DNA of 64,000 nt from Chitinophaga pendula (GCF_020386615.1 NZ_CP077769.1:1054001-1118000), one strand, 5' to 3'. Positions 26,188 through 36,445 are shown, numbered from the stretch's first letter. A program made the numbers and translations. Notes: generated by a model from the letters alone, not told the origin.

Positions 26188-27051
26188 TTACTGAATTGTC
26201 TTTTCTGCCACTACCTCACCCGAAGTTCCGAAGTAGCCCAGGATACGCTCCTTGCCATTGGCTGATTTATTGACCATATTACTCTTGACATTCTCCAGTA
26301 CACGCGCAAACAACCCGCCATTATTCAGCTGATTCTCCACGTGTTTGAGGAATTCAAAACTTCCCTTTGTCAATGAACGTAATCTTACAATCACCTTCTC
26401 TTTTTGCTTAAATGGTTTATCATAATCCGTGATAGATTCGCTCAGCGGCGTAATAAACCGGAACCCGTCAGATATATCTTCTGCATAAGATCCATCTACT
26501 GAATACAAGTCCCGCAGACGGTTGTCCATACTGTTACGGTAAGAACGTATCCAGTAGTAATCATAACGGCCTTCCGGATCGGTAGCATGCCACCGGGCAT
26601 AATACCCTTCCTTACCGCTGGTCGATTCCCCGTCCTTTTTAAACTCATAAGTGATAGAATCAATAGGAGGCACACGTCTGATCGTATCATAGGCTTCAAA
26701 CAATTCGCCCTTGTACTGCACCTTTAGCATATAAGCATGCCCTATCACACCGATAGTGTTAGCTGCGCCCGGATCATAACTATATTTACCATTGGCATAG
26801 GCAAAGGGATAGGTCTTACCAGCCGTTATATCATACAAGGTAATCGTCGCATCGCTGATAACCGGCGCCGGCGACTGATCCAGGTAAGGAACGGATTGAG
26901 TCAGATTAATGTACTGAGGCCCTTTAACATTGGTTATCCATGCATCCAGCACCGGATAAGATTTGCCGGCAGGCACTTTTACATCTATGGGATCTTCGCA
27001 GGCGGTGAACACACCGGCAAAGGCTAATATAATGAGCAACGTCTTTTTCAT
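26188..27051 (-). CDS. DUF4249 domain-containing outer membrane lipoprotein
   Basis: A 287-residue lipoprotein (lipobox FTAC, Cys18) of the DUF4249 family: DPIDVKVPAGKSYPVLDAWITN near 20-41, predicted sheet-rich N-terminal half and mixed C-terminal half. DUF4249 genes typically follow a TonB-dependent receptor gene in Bacteroidetes and the product is thought to form a surface complex with it. Here the receptor gene ends 20 bp upstream. Ligand unknown. Confidence 0.88.
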   Translation of the reverse strand: MKKTLLIILAFAGVFTACEDPIDVKVPAGKSYPVLDAWITNVKGPQYINLTQSVPYLDQSPAPVISDATITLYDITAGKTYPFAYANGKYSYDPGAANTIGVIGHAYMLKVQYKGELFEAYDTIRRVPPIDSITYEFKKDGESTSGKEGYYARWHATDPEGRYDYYWIRSYRNSMDNRLRDLYSVDGSYAEDISDGFRFITPLSESITDYDKPFKQKEKVIVRLRSLTKGSFEFLKHVENQLNNGGLFARVLENVKSNMVNKSANGKERILGYFGTSGEVVAEKTIQ

Positions 27052-27071
27052 ATACAGCGATTGAAAAATGA

Positions 27072-29447
27072 TTAGAACTTGAAGTTGTAAGTGATACCTG
27101 GTATGATAGAGCCGATGATAGATAAGCGTACCGCTTCTTTTTTGGTCCTGTCATCCGGATTCTGTCGGAAATAGATCGTATAGGCGTTCCTTCTGCCGTA
27201 CACATTGTAAAGAGAAAATACCCATTCTCCCTGCCAGCGCTTACGCGCTTTACCCTTAACGGTATAAGAGAGGTCAAGACGATGGAAGGCCGGCAGACGA
27301 TAGTTATTACGTTTGTCAGTACTGTTGTAAGGAATATCCCAGTCCTGGAATTGTAAACGACTGTCAGCAAAAGTAGCCGGTGTACCGGATGCATATACCC
27401 AGTTGGCAGAAAGTGATTTACGGTCGGTAAACTCATGTGTCAATACCAGGTTCACATTGTGCGTACGGTCATATCGGTTAATAAACCACTCATTTTTACT
27501 GATACCATCTGTCTGACGCTCAGTGCGCGATAACGTATAGCTGATCCATCCCGTGGTCTTACCCAGCTCTTTTTTTGCCTGTAACTCCAAACCATAAGCT
27601 CGTCCTTTGGACGATAACAGGTCGCCCTCTATCAACTGGTTCAGCTCCAGGTTCGCATTGTCAATATAATCCAGCTGATCCGTGGTCTTTTTGTAAAACG
27701 CCTCCGCAGAGATCTCAAACACATTCGATGGAGAATTGTAGAAGTAACCCAACGTAAACTGATCCGCCATCACCGGCCGGATATTATTGGTACTGGGTGT
27801 CCAGATATCCAGTGGAGTAGGAGAAGCGGTATTGGATAACTGGTGCATATACTGGGTAGTACGGGTGTACGATGCTTTCAACGCATGGTTATCAGTAAGT
27901 GCATACCTCGCAGTGATCCTGGGCTCCAGGTAGGTATAACGCTTGATCACAGCATTGTTGCTATAATCTTTCATACCCACCAGGGTCCGCCGGATACCGG
28001 GAGTAGTATCATTATAGTAATAGGCAGTACCCTTCCCCAGATAATAATAACTGGATAGACGAAGACCATATTGCAAACCAAAACGACTGCTGGGTTTATA
28101 CTCATGATCCAGGTACAGCCCAGTCTCCAGACCGTGCTGGTCTCTCAGTTCTGTGATGTTTACACGATCGCCTTCCGTGCCTTTACCTTTACCAGGTTTG
28201 AAGGTATAATAGATCGCCTGGGCACCAAAGTGAAGACTACTCTTACTGTTGATATAGTAAGTGAAAGATGGCTTGAACCCATAGTTGATAATGTTGGATG
28301 TCCAGTCATAACCCTGCTCCGGCTCATTGGCACTCTTCCTGCTCTTGTTACTGAAAGCCAGTTTGTAATCAAACTTGCTGTAGTAAGTAGAAAGGTTCAT
28401 GAACAGACGGTTGTTGAACACGTGGTTCCAACGTATAGTGGTGGTCGTATTACCCCAGTTCATGTTGATATCAGAACCAAACCCGAACACATCCCGGCCG
28501 AAGTAACCGCTAACGAACAGTGTATTGTTTTTGTTCAACTTGAAGTTCATCTTCGCAGTCAGATCGTAAAAGTTCAGTTTAGTATCCTTCATATCCCCTT
28601 TCAGGAAAGGTTTCATCAACACATCGATATAAGATCTGCGCGCAGCGACAATGAAAGAAGACTTGTCTTTTTGGATCGGTCCTTCCAGGGATAAACGGCT
28701 GAATACATTACCGATACCTCCGTTTAGATTAAACTTTTGGTTATTGCCGTCTTTCATACGGATATCCAATACCGAAGAAGTACGACCACCAAATTCAGCA
28801 GGAAAACCGCCTTTCATCAGATTGAGGCTTTTTACCGCATCAGGATTGAACACCGAAAAGAATCCCAACATATGCGTGGAATTATATACCGGCGCCTCAT
28901 CCAGCAAAATCAGGTTTTCATCATTATTACCACCGCGTACGTTAAACCCGGCAGAACCTTCACCTACCGTGCTTACACCTGGTAAGGTCTGTATAGCACG
29001 CAATACATCTACCTCACCCATAAAAGTGGGCATCTTTTTCAATTGCGCAATATCAAGCCGGTTGATACTGGTGTTCAACTGGTTCACAGCTTTCTCTTTC
29101 TGCTTACCAGTCACCGTAATCTCACTCAGTTGACTGCTGGATTTCTCAAGTTTGATGTCAAAGGTCTTGTTGCCGTTCAGCAATATCTTTGTCTTATAGG
29201 CAGCATACCCTACATAGGAAAACACCAATTCATGTTCCCCGGCAGGTAAAGTAAGGGAGTAAAACCCGTACTCATTACTAACTGTACCGATACCGGTTCC
29301 AGCTTTGGAGATGGAAATGCCGATCAGGCTTTCTCCATTCTGTTTGTCTTTTACGTAACCACTGATGGTAAAACGTTGTTGTGCGTGTGACGTAAATGCC
29401 TGTAACAATAGGAAACAGGATACGAATAGTATTGACCAAGTCTTCAT
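27072..29447 (-). CDS. TonB-dependent receptor with carboxypeptidase-regulatory domain
   Basis: A 792-residue outer-membrane receptor from ATG 29447, which directly precedes the signal peptide (ending near SHAQQ). A CarboxypepD_reg-like domain (about 25-110) is followed by the plug (about 125-230, with VDVLRAIQTLPGV and GFNVRGGNNDENLILLDEAP) and a 22-strand-type barrel to the end, closing with Phe (ITYNFKF). It should import a substrate with energy from TonB. DUF4249 lipoprotein and a small barrel gene follow in the same direction. Two short palindromes lie just upstream. Confidence 0.93.
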   Translation of the reverse strand: MKTWSILFVSCFLLLQAFTSHAQQRFTISGYVKDKQNGESLIGISISKAGTGIGTVSNEYGFYSLTLPAGEHELVFSYVGYAAYKTKILLNGNKTFDIKLEKSSSQLSEITVTGKQKEKAVNQLNTSINRLDIAQLKKMPTFMGEVDVLRAIQTLPGVSTVGEGSAGFNVRGGNNDENLILLDEAPVYNSTHMLGFFSVFNPDAVKSLNLMKGGFPAEFGGRTSSVLDIRMKDGNNQKFNLNGGIGNVFSRLSLEGPIQKDKSSFIVAARRSYIDVLMKPFLKGDMKDTKLNFYDLTAKMNFKLNKNNTLFVSGYFGRDVFGFGSDINMNWGNTTTTIRWNHVFNNRLFMNLSTYYSKFDYKLAFSNKSRKSANEPEQGYDWTSNIINYGFKPSFTYYINSKSSLHFGAQAIYYTFKPGKGKGTEGDRVNITELRDQHGLETGLYLDHEYKPSSRFGLQYGLRLSSYYYLGKGTAYYYNDTTPGIRRTLVGMKDYSNNAVIKRYTYLEPRITARYALTDNHALKASYTRTTQYMHQLSNTASPTPLDIWTPSTNNIRPVMADQFTLGYFYNSPSNVFEISAEAFYKKTTDQLDYIDNANLELNQLIEGDLLSSKGRAYGLELQAKKELGKTTGWISYTLSRTERQTDGISKNEWFINRYDRTHNVNLVLTHEFTDRKSLSANWVYASGTPATFADSRLQFQDWDIPYNSTDKRNNYRLPAFHRLDLSYTVKGKARKRWQGEWVFSLYNVYGRRNAYTIYFRQNPDDRTKKEAVRLSIIGSIIPGITYNFKF

Positions 29448-29724
29448 ATAAGGCAATAGGTTTATGTTCGCCCGGATATTATCCGCTAAGATAACCATCC
29501 GGTAATTACCGAGTATATGACGAGGGTAGAGCAAGGAACCCCTATCGCAGTAGATTTTTTTTTTGTGAAGAATAGTATGTGGAGAAAACTGGCATCATAC
29601 ACCAGCAGAAGGAGAAAAAAGTACCAGTAGGGCAACAAAAAGGTGGTATCATATACCAAACACTGACCAGGACAAGGGACAGCGGTACAACGATACCACC
29701 CGAAGTAAGCAGGATAAGATCAGA
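29448..29724 (-). promoter_or_regulatory. Upstream region of the TonB receptor operon, with palindromes
   Basis: Two perfect palindromes, CGGATA-T-TATCCG (29473-29485) and CGGTAATTACCG (29500-29511), lie 27 bp apart (centre to centre) shortly before the receptor start. They could be an operator pair or part of leader RNA. No convincing -33/-7 pair was found. The right end of the gap holds the terminator of the HMA-like gene. Confidence 0.45.
29637..29700 (-). terminator. Probable terminator of the HMA-like gene
   Basis: GGTGGTATC (29642-29650) and GATACCACC (29692-29700) pair perfectly over a 41-nt loop. On the minus strand the stem ends in five U. Confidence 0.5.
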
Positions 29725-29934
29725 TCAGTCCAGCAGGTCACAATAGTAACCCATACGCTTTACGAACTCCATCAGGGCCGTTTCTCCCTCTTCATGGCTG
29801 ATAATACGCAACACCTTGTCGCAATCCTCTATGTCTACACTGCAGGCAGACACCCTGAAGTTGGCTGTAATTGCTCTTATAACCTTATTCTTATCATGCA
29901 CAGTACTAATATTTGTTTTGAATATTCCAACCAT
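29725..29934 (-). CDS. Small HMA-like (ferredoxin-fold) protein without metal cysteines
   Basis: A 69-residue protein starting MVGIFKTNI; the upstream in-frame ATG (29973) adds a less typical basic stretch. The pattern of strand, helix and the IEDCDKVLRI strand resembles small Bacteroidetes proteins related to heavy-metal-associated domains, but the CxxC metal motif is missing. Its role is unknown. It is divergent from the AraC-type gene with about 107 bp between starts, so the two may be linked in regulation. Confidence 0.55.
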   Translation of the reverse strand: MVGIFKTNISTVHDKNKVIRAITANFRVSACSVDIEDCDKVLRIISHEEGETALMEFVKRMGYYCDLLD

Positions 29935-30041
29935 GCTGCGTTTGTTATAATTTTTCAGGATATTTTTGTACAAATTTGAATATTTTGAGGCGTTCAGGTA
30001 TTGCGTGAAAAGGATAAATATTTACACAAAACGGATTATTT

Positions 30042-31034
30042 ATGCCGCTGACCATTTCCAATGAGGTAAATGAACTGCTGTACCGGGAGGACGTCATTGT
30101 ACGGGAGGAAATGCTTAACTCCAATACCATCGTGGAAGAGCGCCAGGAATTCAGCTATGAGTTCGGCACCGCCACCTTCGATGAACTGTATTTTGAAGGC
30201 ATACAGATTGTACGAGGCGCCGCTACTGTTAAGGAGAATCTCCATATAGTAGCGTCAGAGACCCCCTCCCTCGTTACCTTGCAATTCGTAATAAAAGGTG
30301 AGTTCACCACCGATATGTTCGGCATACGGAAAAAAGTGCCGTTCGGCAGCCTGGAACATAACCTGGCTTACGCTCCCGTAGAAACCGGATACGTAGACGT
30401 CAATAAACAAGATCGCGTAGAACTGATCGGCCTGCACTTCACCCGCGACCGCTTTGTACAACTCGCTGAAAACAACGGACCTATACTGGAAAGACTTGCC
30501 TCCGCCATCGCCGTTGATAAACGTATCTGCCTCAACGAAAAAGGCAATCAACCCATTACCACCCGCATGCTCATGGTGCTCGAAGAGATCCGCACCTGCC
30601 AGTTCACAGGTGGCCTGAAAAAACTATATCTGCAATCTAAAGTGCTGGAAATGCTGGCATTACAATGCCAACAGCATGAAAATGCCTTCGGTGCTACCAA
30701 ACAATTATTGAATATATCCGCCGCAGACCGGGAACGGCTCTACTACGCCCGTGATATACTGATACGCCATGCCCGGGAACCCCTATCCCTGTCAGCACTA
30801 GCCCGGCAGGTCGGCCTGAATGAATTTAAACTCAAAACAGGATTCAAACAACTATTCGGGAATACCGTATTCGGTTACCTCAGCGATCACCGCCTCAACA
30901 ATGCCCGTACCCTGCTGCTCGAAGGCGCCAAAACCGTTACCGAAATAGCAGACGAACTGGGATATGCGTCCCTGCAACACTTCAGTAACGCCTTCCGCAA
31001 AAAGTTCGGTTGCAGCCCCAGCAAACTGAATTAA
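30042..31034 (+). CDS. AraC family transcriptional regulator
   Basis: A 330-residue regulator with an N-terminal ligand or dimer domain (about 1-200) that I cannot assign beyond family level, and a C-terminal double HTH (about 230-330): SLSALARQVGLNEFKLKTGFKQLFG and TVTEIADELGYASLQHFSNAFRKKFG, ending SPSKLN. Overall layout resembles the PchR type. It probably activates nearby or distant genes on binding a small ligand. The divergent small HMA-like gene is a candidate target; this is inference. Confidence 0.92.
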   Translation: MPLTISNEVNELLYREDVIVREEMLNSNTIVEERQEFSYEFGTATFDELYFEGIQIVRGAATVKENLHIVASETPSLVTLQFVIKGEFTTDMFGIRKKVPFGSLEHNLAYAPVETGYVDVNKQDRVELIGLHFTRDRFVQLAENNGPILERLASAIAVDKRICLNEKGNQPITTRMLMVLEEIRTCQFTGGLKKLYLQSKVLEMLALQCQQHENAFGATKQLLNISAADRERLYYARDILIRHAREPLSLSALARQVGLNEFKLKTGFKQLFGNTVFGYLSDHRLNNARTLLLEGAKTVTEIADELGYASLQHFSNAFRKKFGCSPSKLN

Positions 31035-31039
31035 AAAAC

Positions 31040-31077
31040 ACATCCGGACAGTAGTCGTACAACCACCGCCCGGATGT
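31040..31077 (-). terminator. Terminator of the NAD(P)-binding protein gene
   Basis: ACATCCGG and CCGGATGT pair around a 22-nt loop between convergent genes. On the minus strand six U lie shortly after the stem. Confidence 0.55.
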
Positions 31078-31102
31078 ATAGTATCATAATAAAAACCGAC
31101 TA

Positions 31103-31744
31103 CTAGTAAGCCAGCGTAAAACGCTGCCGGCTATGTTTAGGCTGCTCCAATTCATCGATCAACGCTACCGCATAGTCCGCACTGGAGATACGACTGTTGC
31201 CCTGCTCATCCGCTATCAGCTGATCCTTACCCAAACGGAACTTCCCCGTACGCTCCCCGGGCGCTATCATCGCTGCCGGACTTAACACCGTCCAATCCAG
31301 CTCTTTCTCTTCCTTCAGAATGTCAAGCGCTCTCCACGTACCACGCGCCAGCGGTTTCCATTCCTCCGGAAAATGAGGAGAATCTATCACCTTCTGACCC
31401 GGCGCCGTATCCAGGGATGCCGCACCTCCTACCGACAGGATACGCTTCACACCTGCCTTTTTTACCGCCGCAATCAGCGCATGCGTGGCCACCTCATAAG
31501 CCGCTACCACATCCGGCGCACCCGGCGCATTGAAAGCATTGATCACCGCATCTTGCCCGCCAATCAACTCCGCCAGCTCCCCTACATTCGTAACATCGCC
31601 TTTCTTTATCGTCAGATGCGCATGCTGCGTAGTGATCTTCTCCGGATGACGCACAATGGCAGTTACGGCATGACCGCGTTCCAAAGCCTCGGCCAGCAAA
31701 GCAGAGCCAATAAAACCAGAGGCCCCGATAATAGCTACTTTCAT
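31103..31744 (-). CDS. NAD(P)-dependent epimerase/reductase-like protein (atypical SDR)
   Basis: A 213-residue Rossmann-fold protein starting MKVAIIGASGFIGSALLAEAL, with the GxxGxxG dinucleotide motif at residues 7-13 and VRHPEK near 36 suggesting NADP preference. The NAFNAPG segment and RILSVGGAASLD strand are typical of NAD(P)H-binding (NmrA-like/YwnB) proteins. Substrate unknown. The Rrf2 regulator gene is 134 bp upstream on the same strand, so it may be this regulator's target. Confidence 0.87.
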   Translation of the reverse strand: MKVAIIGASGFIGSALLAEALERGHAVTAIVRHPEKITTQHAHLTIKKGDVTNVGELAELIGGQDAVINAFNAPGAPDVVAAYEVATHALIAAVKKAGVKRILSVGGAASLDTAPGQKVIDSPHFPEEWKPLARGTWRALDILKEEKELDWTVLSPAAMIAPGERTGKFRLGKDQLIADEQGNSRISSADYAVALIDELEQPKHSRQRFTLAY

Positions 31745-31878
31745 ACTTTTAATTTTATGTGTATTAGTAAATAAACAACGTATATGCTGAAATGTTATTG
31801 TAAGTAAAAATATTACAGTTATGTGCCTGCTATACACAAAGACACCTGCCGCCGCTATTTAAGAACAACCAAACCGCA

Positions 31879-32292
31879 TCAGTATACGAACTGTGCACTG
31901 AAATCTGCCAGCGTCACCTGCCGCAGCCTGTTGTAAACTGTCTCATCTATAGCGGTGAAAAGTTCGTCCAGCGCATCATTGATCTGCGCGCCTACAGGAC
32001 ATTTCGGATTGGGGAGATTCGGTGAAAAACCAAATACATGGTCCTCTTTTACCAAAGAAAAGATCTCCGCCATCGTGATACTGGCGGCGGATCTACCCAG
32101 GCGGCTGCCTCCGTTTTTACCTTCCTTGCTTTCTACCAACCCCGCCTGCCGCAATGCACTCAGCTCCTTACGGACTAAGGCCGCGTTCGTATTCAACGAA
32201 CTGGCAATGATCTCGGAGGGCATCCACTCTTCTTCAGAACCGGCGAGTAAAGTGAGTATGTGAACTGATATAGCGAACTTGCTCTTGATCAT
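31879..32292 (-). CDS. Rrf2 family transcriptional regulator
   Basis: A 137-residue winged-helix regulator starting MIKSKFAISVHILTLLAG. The wHTH (about 10-70) contains WMPSEIIASSLNTNAALVRKELSALRQAGLV and the wing GKNGGSRLG. Only one cysteine (NPKCPVG) lies in the C-terminal sensor region, so an iron-sulfur cluster of the IscR kind is unlikely. Relatives such as YwnA control a neighbouring reductase gene, matching the downstream gene here. Start fixed by a promoter immediately upstream. Confidence 0.92.
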   Translation of the reverse strand: MIKSKFAISVHILTLLAGSEEEWMPSEIIASSLNTNAALVRKELSALRQAGLVESKEGKNGGSRLGRSAASITMAEIFSLVKEDHVFGFSPNLPNPKCPVGAQINDALDELFTAIDETVYNRLRQVTLADFSAQFVY

Positions 32293-32294
32293 TC

Positions 32295-32348
32295 TGTAAT
32301 AAATTACATTACAGTACAAAGGTAGAAGGATTTATTTAATTGCCCAAA
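32295..32348 (-). promoter_or_regulatory. rrf2 promoter with adjacent operator palindrome
   Basis: On the minus strand TTTG (32345-32348) and TACCTTTG (32317-32324) are exactly 20 bp apart. A palindrome TGTAAT-AA-ATTACA (32295-32308) lies at or just past the start point, before the ATG. Autoregulation is the natural reading. A looser TGTAA...TTACA pair occurs at 31799-31817 upstream of the reductase gene. Confidence 0.75.
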
Positions 32349-32370
32349 TCCCCCTGCTTAAATACTGTTA

Positions 32371-32413
32371 AAAAAAGATCCCCGGAGACAGCTCTTGAGA
32401 CTGCATCCGGGGA
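32371..32413 (-). terminator. Terminator of the pyrophosphatase gene
   Basis: TCCCCGGA and TCCGGGGA pair, with partial extension of the stem, and six U follow on the minus strand. It lies about 20 bp past the hppA stop. Confidence 0.85.
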
Positions 32414-32434
32414 CGATATAAAGAAATCATGATC

Positions 32435-34654
32435 TTATTTTACCTGTACATGGGCAGCGGTATGGGCAGTCGCCTGGCCTGCAAGGATCTCTTTTTTCTG
32501 TTGGGTCGCTTTAGCGGCAGTAGTGGAGTGCTGGTGCAGTTGCGCCAGGGTAGGGGCTATTACCAGCGATACAATGGACATCAGTTTGATAAGGATGTTC
32601 ATAGAAGGGCCAGAGGTGTCTTTAAATGGATCACCTACCGTGTCGCCCGTTACAGATGCTTTATGTGGCTCAGATTTTTTATAGTAAGTCTCACCATTGA
32701 TCTCTACGCCTTTTTCGAATGATTTTTTCGCGTTATCCCAGGCACCACCGGCATTGTTCTGGAACATACCCATCAATACACCACTTACAGTAGCACCGGC
32801 CAGGAATCCACCCAGTACTTCAGGGCCGAATATGAAACCGACCAGCAGCGGAGAAACCAGCGCAATCGCACCTGGTATCAGCATCTTGCGGATAGAGGCC
32901 TGCGTAGAGATCGCCACACATTTGTCATACTCCGGCTTACCGGTACCTTCCATAATACCAGGGATGGTCTTGAACTGGCGGCGTACTTCCTCTACCATGC
33001 TCATCGCCGCTTCACCTACAGCGCGGATCGCCAGGGAAGAGAAAATGAACGGTATCATAGCACCTACAAACAGGCCAGCCAGTACATCCGCTTTGTAAAT
33101 GTTGATCACATCACCCAGGGGATAACCGTTATTGTTGATCACACCTACATAGGCGGCGAACAGCGCCAGGGCAGTCAACGCAGCTGAAGCGATCGCAAAT
33201 CCTTTACCAGTAGCCGCAGTAGTGTTACCCACAGCATCCAGGATGTCGGTTTTCTCACGCACTTCTTTAGGCAGCTCACTCATTTCAGCGATACCGCCGG
33301 CGTTATCAGCGATAGGACCGAATGCGTCTATAGCCAGCTGCATAGCCGTAGTAGCCATCATACCGGCAGCAGCGATCGCCACACCATAAAGGCCTGCCAG
33401 TGCATAAGAACCATATATACCACCCGCCAGTACCAGGATAGGCAGCAGGGTGGATTCCATACCGATCGCCAGACCACCGATGATGTTGGTGGCATGACCG
33501 GTAGAAGATTGACGGATGATAGAACGTACAGGACGTTTACCCATGGCAGTATAATACTCGGTGATGATACTCATCAGGGTACCTACTACCAGACCTACTG
33601 CAATAGCACCGAATACGCCATTACGGGAGAACTCCTGGCCACGCAGGACCATAGTCTCAGGCAGCAGCCAGTTGACCGCAAAGAAAGAGGCAATAGCGGT
33701 CAGTACGATAGAACCCCAGTTACCCATATTCAACGCACGTTGCACCGCATCCGTGTGCAGGCCGGCGTTGTCGCTGATCTTTACGAAGAAAGTACCTACG
33801 ATAGAAAATACAATGCCGATACCAGCGATAAACATCGGTAACAGTACCGGTGCCAGTCCGGCAAAAGCATCCTGGGATTTGGTCTCCACGCCAAGCACCA
33901 TAGTGGCGAGTACGGTGGCTACATAGGAACCGAAAAGGTCGGCGCCCATACCAGCTACGTCACCTACGTTATCACCTACGTTGTCGGCGATAGTAGCAGG
34001 GTTACGCGGATCATCTTCAGGAATGCCGGCTTCTACTTTACCTACCAGGTCGGCACCTACGTCGGCAGCTTTAGTATAGATACCGCCGCCTACACGGGCG
34101 AACAGGGCGATACTCTCCGCGCCCAGTGAGAAACCGGTCAGTACTTCAATGGTTTTGATCATCTCCGGAGTATCGGCTTCCGCACCGAAGTAGGCCTTTA
34201 ATATGACAAATAGGCCACCCAGCCCTAATACCGCCAGGCCAGCTACACCCATACCCATTACAGAGCCACCGGTGAAAGATACCTGTAATGCTTTAGCCAA
34301 GCTGGTACGTGCAGCATGTGCCGTACGCACATTCGCTTTGGTAGCGATCCTCATTCCAATAAAACCTGCGACAGCGGAAAATACAGCACCTAATACAAAG
34401 GCTAAGGCAATAGTCCAGTCCGAATTAGCATGGGAAGCTCCCATATATCCTAATAACAGGGCGGCAATGATCACAAAGTAGGTCAGGATCTTGTATTCAG
34501 CTTTAAGAAATGCCATAGCGCCTTCAGCTATATACCGGGCTATTTCAGTCATCCGTTCATTGCCGGCCTCCTGGCGGGATACCCAGGCACTTCTTACGGC
34601 AGTGAACAACAATGCTAGTAATCCAAAACATGGAACGAGGTAAACGATACTCAT
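32435..34654 (-). CDS. hppA: Membrane-bound ion-pumping pyrophosphatase, K+-dependent type
   Basis: A 739-residue polytopic protein with about 16 helices that couples pyrophosphate hydrolysis to export of H+ and/or Na+. Pyrophosphate-binding acidic motifs are intact: [22 protein letters not shown] near 200 and [18 protein letters not shown]. The GNTTAAT segment has Ala at the position that is Lys in K+-independent enzymes, so this is the K+-dependent class. Which ion is pumped cannot be decided by eye. The C-terminal 35 residues are a hydrophilic His/Ala/Gln-rich tail. A TATTTTTG -7 match lies 30 bp upstream. Confidence 0.95.
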   Translation of the reverse strand: MSIVYLVPCFGLLALLFTAVRSAWVSRQEAGNERMTEIARYIAEGAMAFLKAEYKILTYFVIIAALLLGYMGASHANSDWTIALAFVLGAVFSAVAGFIGMRIATKANVRTAHAARTSLAKALQVSFTGGSVMGMGVAGLAVLGLGGLFVILKAYFGAEADTPEMIKTIEVLTGFSLGAESIALFARVGGGIYTKAADVGADLVGKVEAGIPEDDPRNPATIADNVGDNVGDVAGMGADLFGSYVATVLATMVLGVETKSQDAFAGLAPVLLPMFIAGIGIVFSIVGTFFVKISDNAGLHTDAVQRALNMGNWGSIVLTAIASFFAVNWLLPETMVLRGQEFSRNGVFGAIAVGLVVGTLMSIITEYYTAMGKRPVRSIIRQSSTGHATNIIGGLAIGMESTLLPILVLAGGIYGSYALAGLYGVAIAAAGMMATTAMQLAIDAFGPIADNAGGIAEMSELPKEVREKTDILDAVGNTTAATGKGFAIASAALTALALFAAYVGVINNNGYPLGDVINIYKADVLAGLFVGAMIPFIFSSLAIRAVGEAAMSMVEEVRRQFKTIPGIMEGTGKPEYDKCVAISTQASIRKMLIPGAIALVSPLLVGFIFGPEVLGGFLAGATVSGVLMGMFQNNAGGAWDNAKKSFEKGVEINGETYYKKSEPHKASVTGDTVGDPFKDTSGPSMNILIKLMSIVSLVIAPTLAQLHQHSTTAAKATQQKKEILAGQATAHTAAHVQVK

Positions 34655-34730
34655 ATAAGCGATTTTTAAATATGCAAGGTTGACAAAAATAATGTATTCG
34701 AATTTATTTTTCTAATCACCAAATTTATTT

Positions 34731-36275
34731 TCAGTACCGGGAATTCGTTGGCTGAAATAATAGAAATGCCGAGCCTAGATACGTAATGATATCAGCTGCC
34801 GTCATAGATTCCTGAGACAGTTGGGCCGCTGCCAGGTCACCTGCCTTTCCATGCAGGTAAGTGCCTAGCAATATAGCCGCTTTGGGGCTGTAACGTTGTG
34901 CCAGCAAAGCGGTCAGGATACCGGTGAGCACATCACCGCTACCGGCGGTAGCCATGCCGGGATTACCGGTACTATTAAAATAAATGGCGCCGTCCGGGCA
35001 CCCAATGGCAGTATATCGGCCTTTTACCAATATATACAGTTGTAGTTGACGGGCTTTTTCCGACAATAGTGCTAGTCGCTCAAAATCGTTTTCACTGGGG
35101 CCAAACAATCGTTCGAACTCTTTGGGATGCGGGGTTAATATCGATCCTGCGGGCACTTTCTGTTGCAGGTATGGATAATGGGCCAACAGGTTCAATGCAT
35201 CAGCATCGATCACCATCGGTTGGCGATAGGTCTCCAATAGCCTCTCTAATGCGCCGGCCGTAGTATTGGCAGTACCCAGTCCCGGGCCTATACCGATCGT
35301 ATGGAAGGTAGGCGCCTCCCGTTGCTGCAATACCTCGTCGAAGCGGGTATTGTACTGTTCATGCGGATCAGTGATACACATGGCACAGGGCTCCGCGATC
35401 TGTAATATGGTATAACCACATTGAGGTACATAACAGGTAAGCAAACCAGCGCCGGCGCGCAAACAGGCACGGGCAGACAATACCGCAGCGCCTATCTTAC
35501 CTTCACTACCGGCTATCAGCAACGCATGCCCATAAGTACCCTTGTGGGCAAATGGCTCCCGCGGCTGATAGATCGTATGCATCATCTCTTCATCCGCCAG
35601 GTGAAAACGCGTGGACGTCTGCGCAATATAATCCGGATGCAACCCGATCTGCAAGATATGTACATGTCCTGCTTTTTCCGCATTTTCGGGCAACATAAAC
35701 GCTAATTTGTAAAAAGCAAAACTGAGCGTATGGTGTGCCTGCACCACCGGCATATGCCGGGAACTACTATCAGCAAGCAGCCCGGATGGCATATCTATCG
35801 CTATGATCGTATACCGGTTCCGCAAATCGTTCAGCCGGTGGATGATACCCGCCATCCACCCTTCTATAGCACGGTTCAGACCCGTTCCGAAAATAGCATC
35901 AACGATGATCGCTGCAGCAGGAAGATCCGGAAAGTCGACGATCGCATTTATTTCGTATATGCTACCAGGATAGTGCTGACGTAATTGCTCCAGATTAGCA
36001 CTGTAATCCGCACTGATATGTTTACTGTATTGTAATAAATAGATATAGACCTTATATCCTGCTACCAGCAATTGCCGCGCAACGGCCAGCCCATCACCGC
36101 CATTATTACCCGTGCCGCAGAAAATATAAAAAGGATGCGCCGGCCCATAATGTCTTAACAACCACTCCGTACAAGCCCCCGCCGCCCGCTCCATCAGTTG
36201 CCGGCTGCTCACTGGTTCGTGCTGTATGGTATATGCATCAGCAGCCCGTATTTGTGTAGCGGAAAAGATTTTCAT
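34731..36275 (-). CDS. nnr: Bifunctional NAD(P)H-hydrate epimerase/dehydratase
   Basis: A 514-residue metabolite-repair enzyme. The N-terminal YjeF/NnrE domain (about 1-215, with FCGTGNNGGDGLAVARQL near 49-66 and VDAIFGTG) epimerises damaged NAD(P)HX; the C-terminal NnrD domain (about 230-505, with the ribokinase-like AGSGDVLTGILTALLA motif near 462-477) dehydrates it using ATP or ADP. Length and domain order match the fused bacterial form. Monocistronic. Confidence 0.95.
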   Translation of the reverse strand: MKIFSATQIRAADAYTIQHEPVSSRQLMERAAGACTEWLLRHYGPAHPFYIFCGTGNNGGDGLAVARQLLVAGYKVYIYLLQYSKHISADYSANLEQLRQHYPGSIYEINAIVDFPDLPAAAIIVDAIFGTGLNRAIEGWMAGIIHRLNDLRNRYTIIAIDMPSGLLADSSSRHMPVVQAHHTLSFAFYKLAFMLPENAEKAGHVHILQIGLHPDYIAQTSTRFHLADEEMMHTIYQPREPFAHKGTYGHALLIAGSEGKIGAAVLSARACLRAGAGLLTCYVPQCGYTILQIAEPCAMCITDPHEQYNTRFDEVLQQREAPTFHTIGIGPGLGTANTTAGALERLLETYRQPMVIDADALNLLAHYPYLQQKVPAGSILTPHPKEFERLFGPSENDFERLALLSEKARQLQLYILVKGRYTAIGCPDGAIYFNSTGNPGMATAGSGDVLTGILTALLAQRYSPKAAILLGTYLHGKAGDLAAAQLSQESMTAADIITYLGSAFLLFQPTNSRY

Positions 36276-36412
36276 GTTGATAGACAGACAACAGTTCTAT
36301 CTCCGATGCTAGCGCGCCGGGTAGCTGCTGGTGTCTATAAAAATAAGGCAAAAAGATTTATTATGTAAGTTTTTTACTGACTGACGTTTTTCACCTCATT
36401 TTACCCATAATC

Positions 36413-36445
36413 AAAAAGGGCTGTCCCCTTTTCAGGAACAGCCCT
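36413..36445 (-). terminator. Terminator of the small barrel-protein gene
   Basis: GGGCTGT and ACAGCCC, extended by AGG/CCT pairs, form a strong stem and run into U5 on the minus strand. Confidence 0.85.

Noticed and set aside
29500..29511. DnaA box or origin element near the skew transition
   Set aside because: The palindrome does not resemble TTATCCACA, and I found no cluster of DnaA boxes there.
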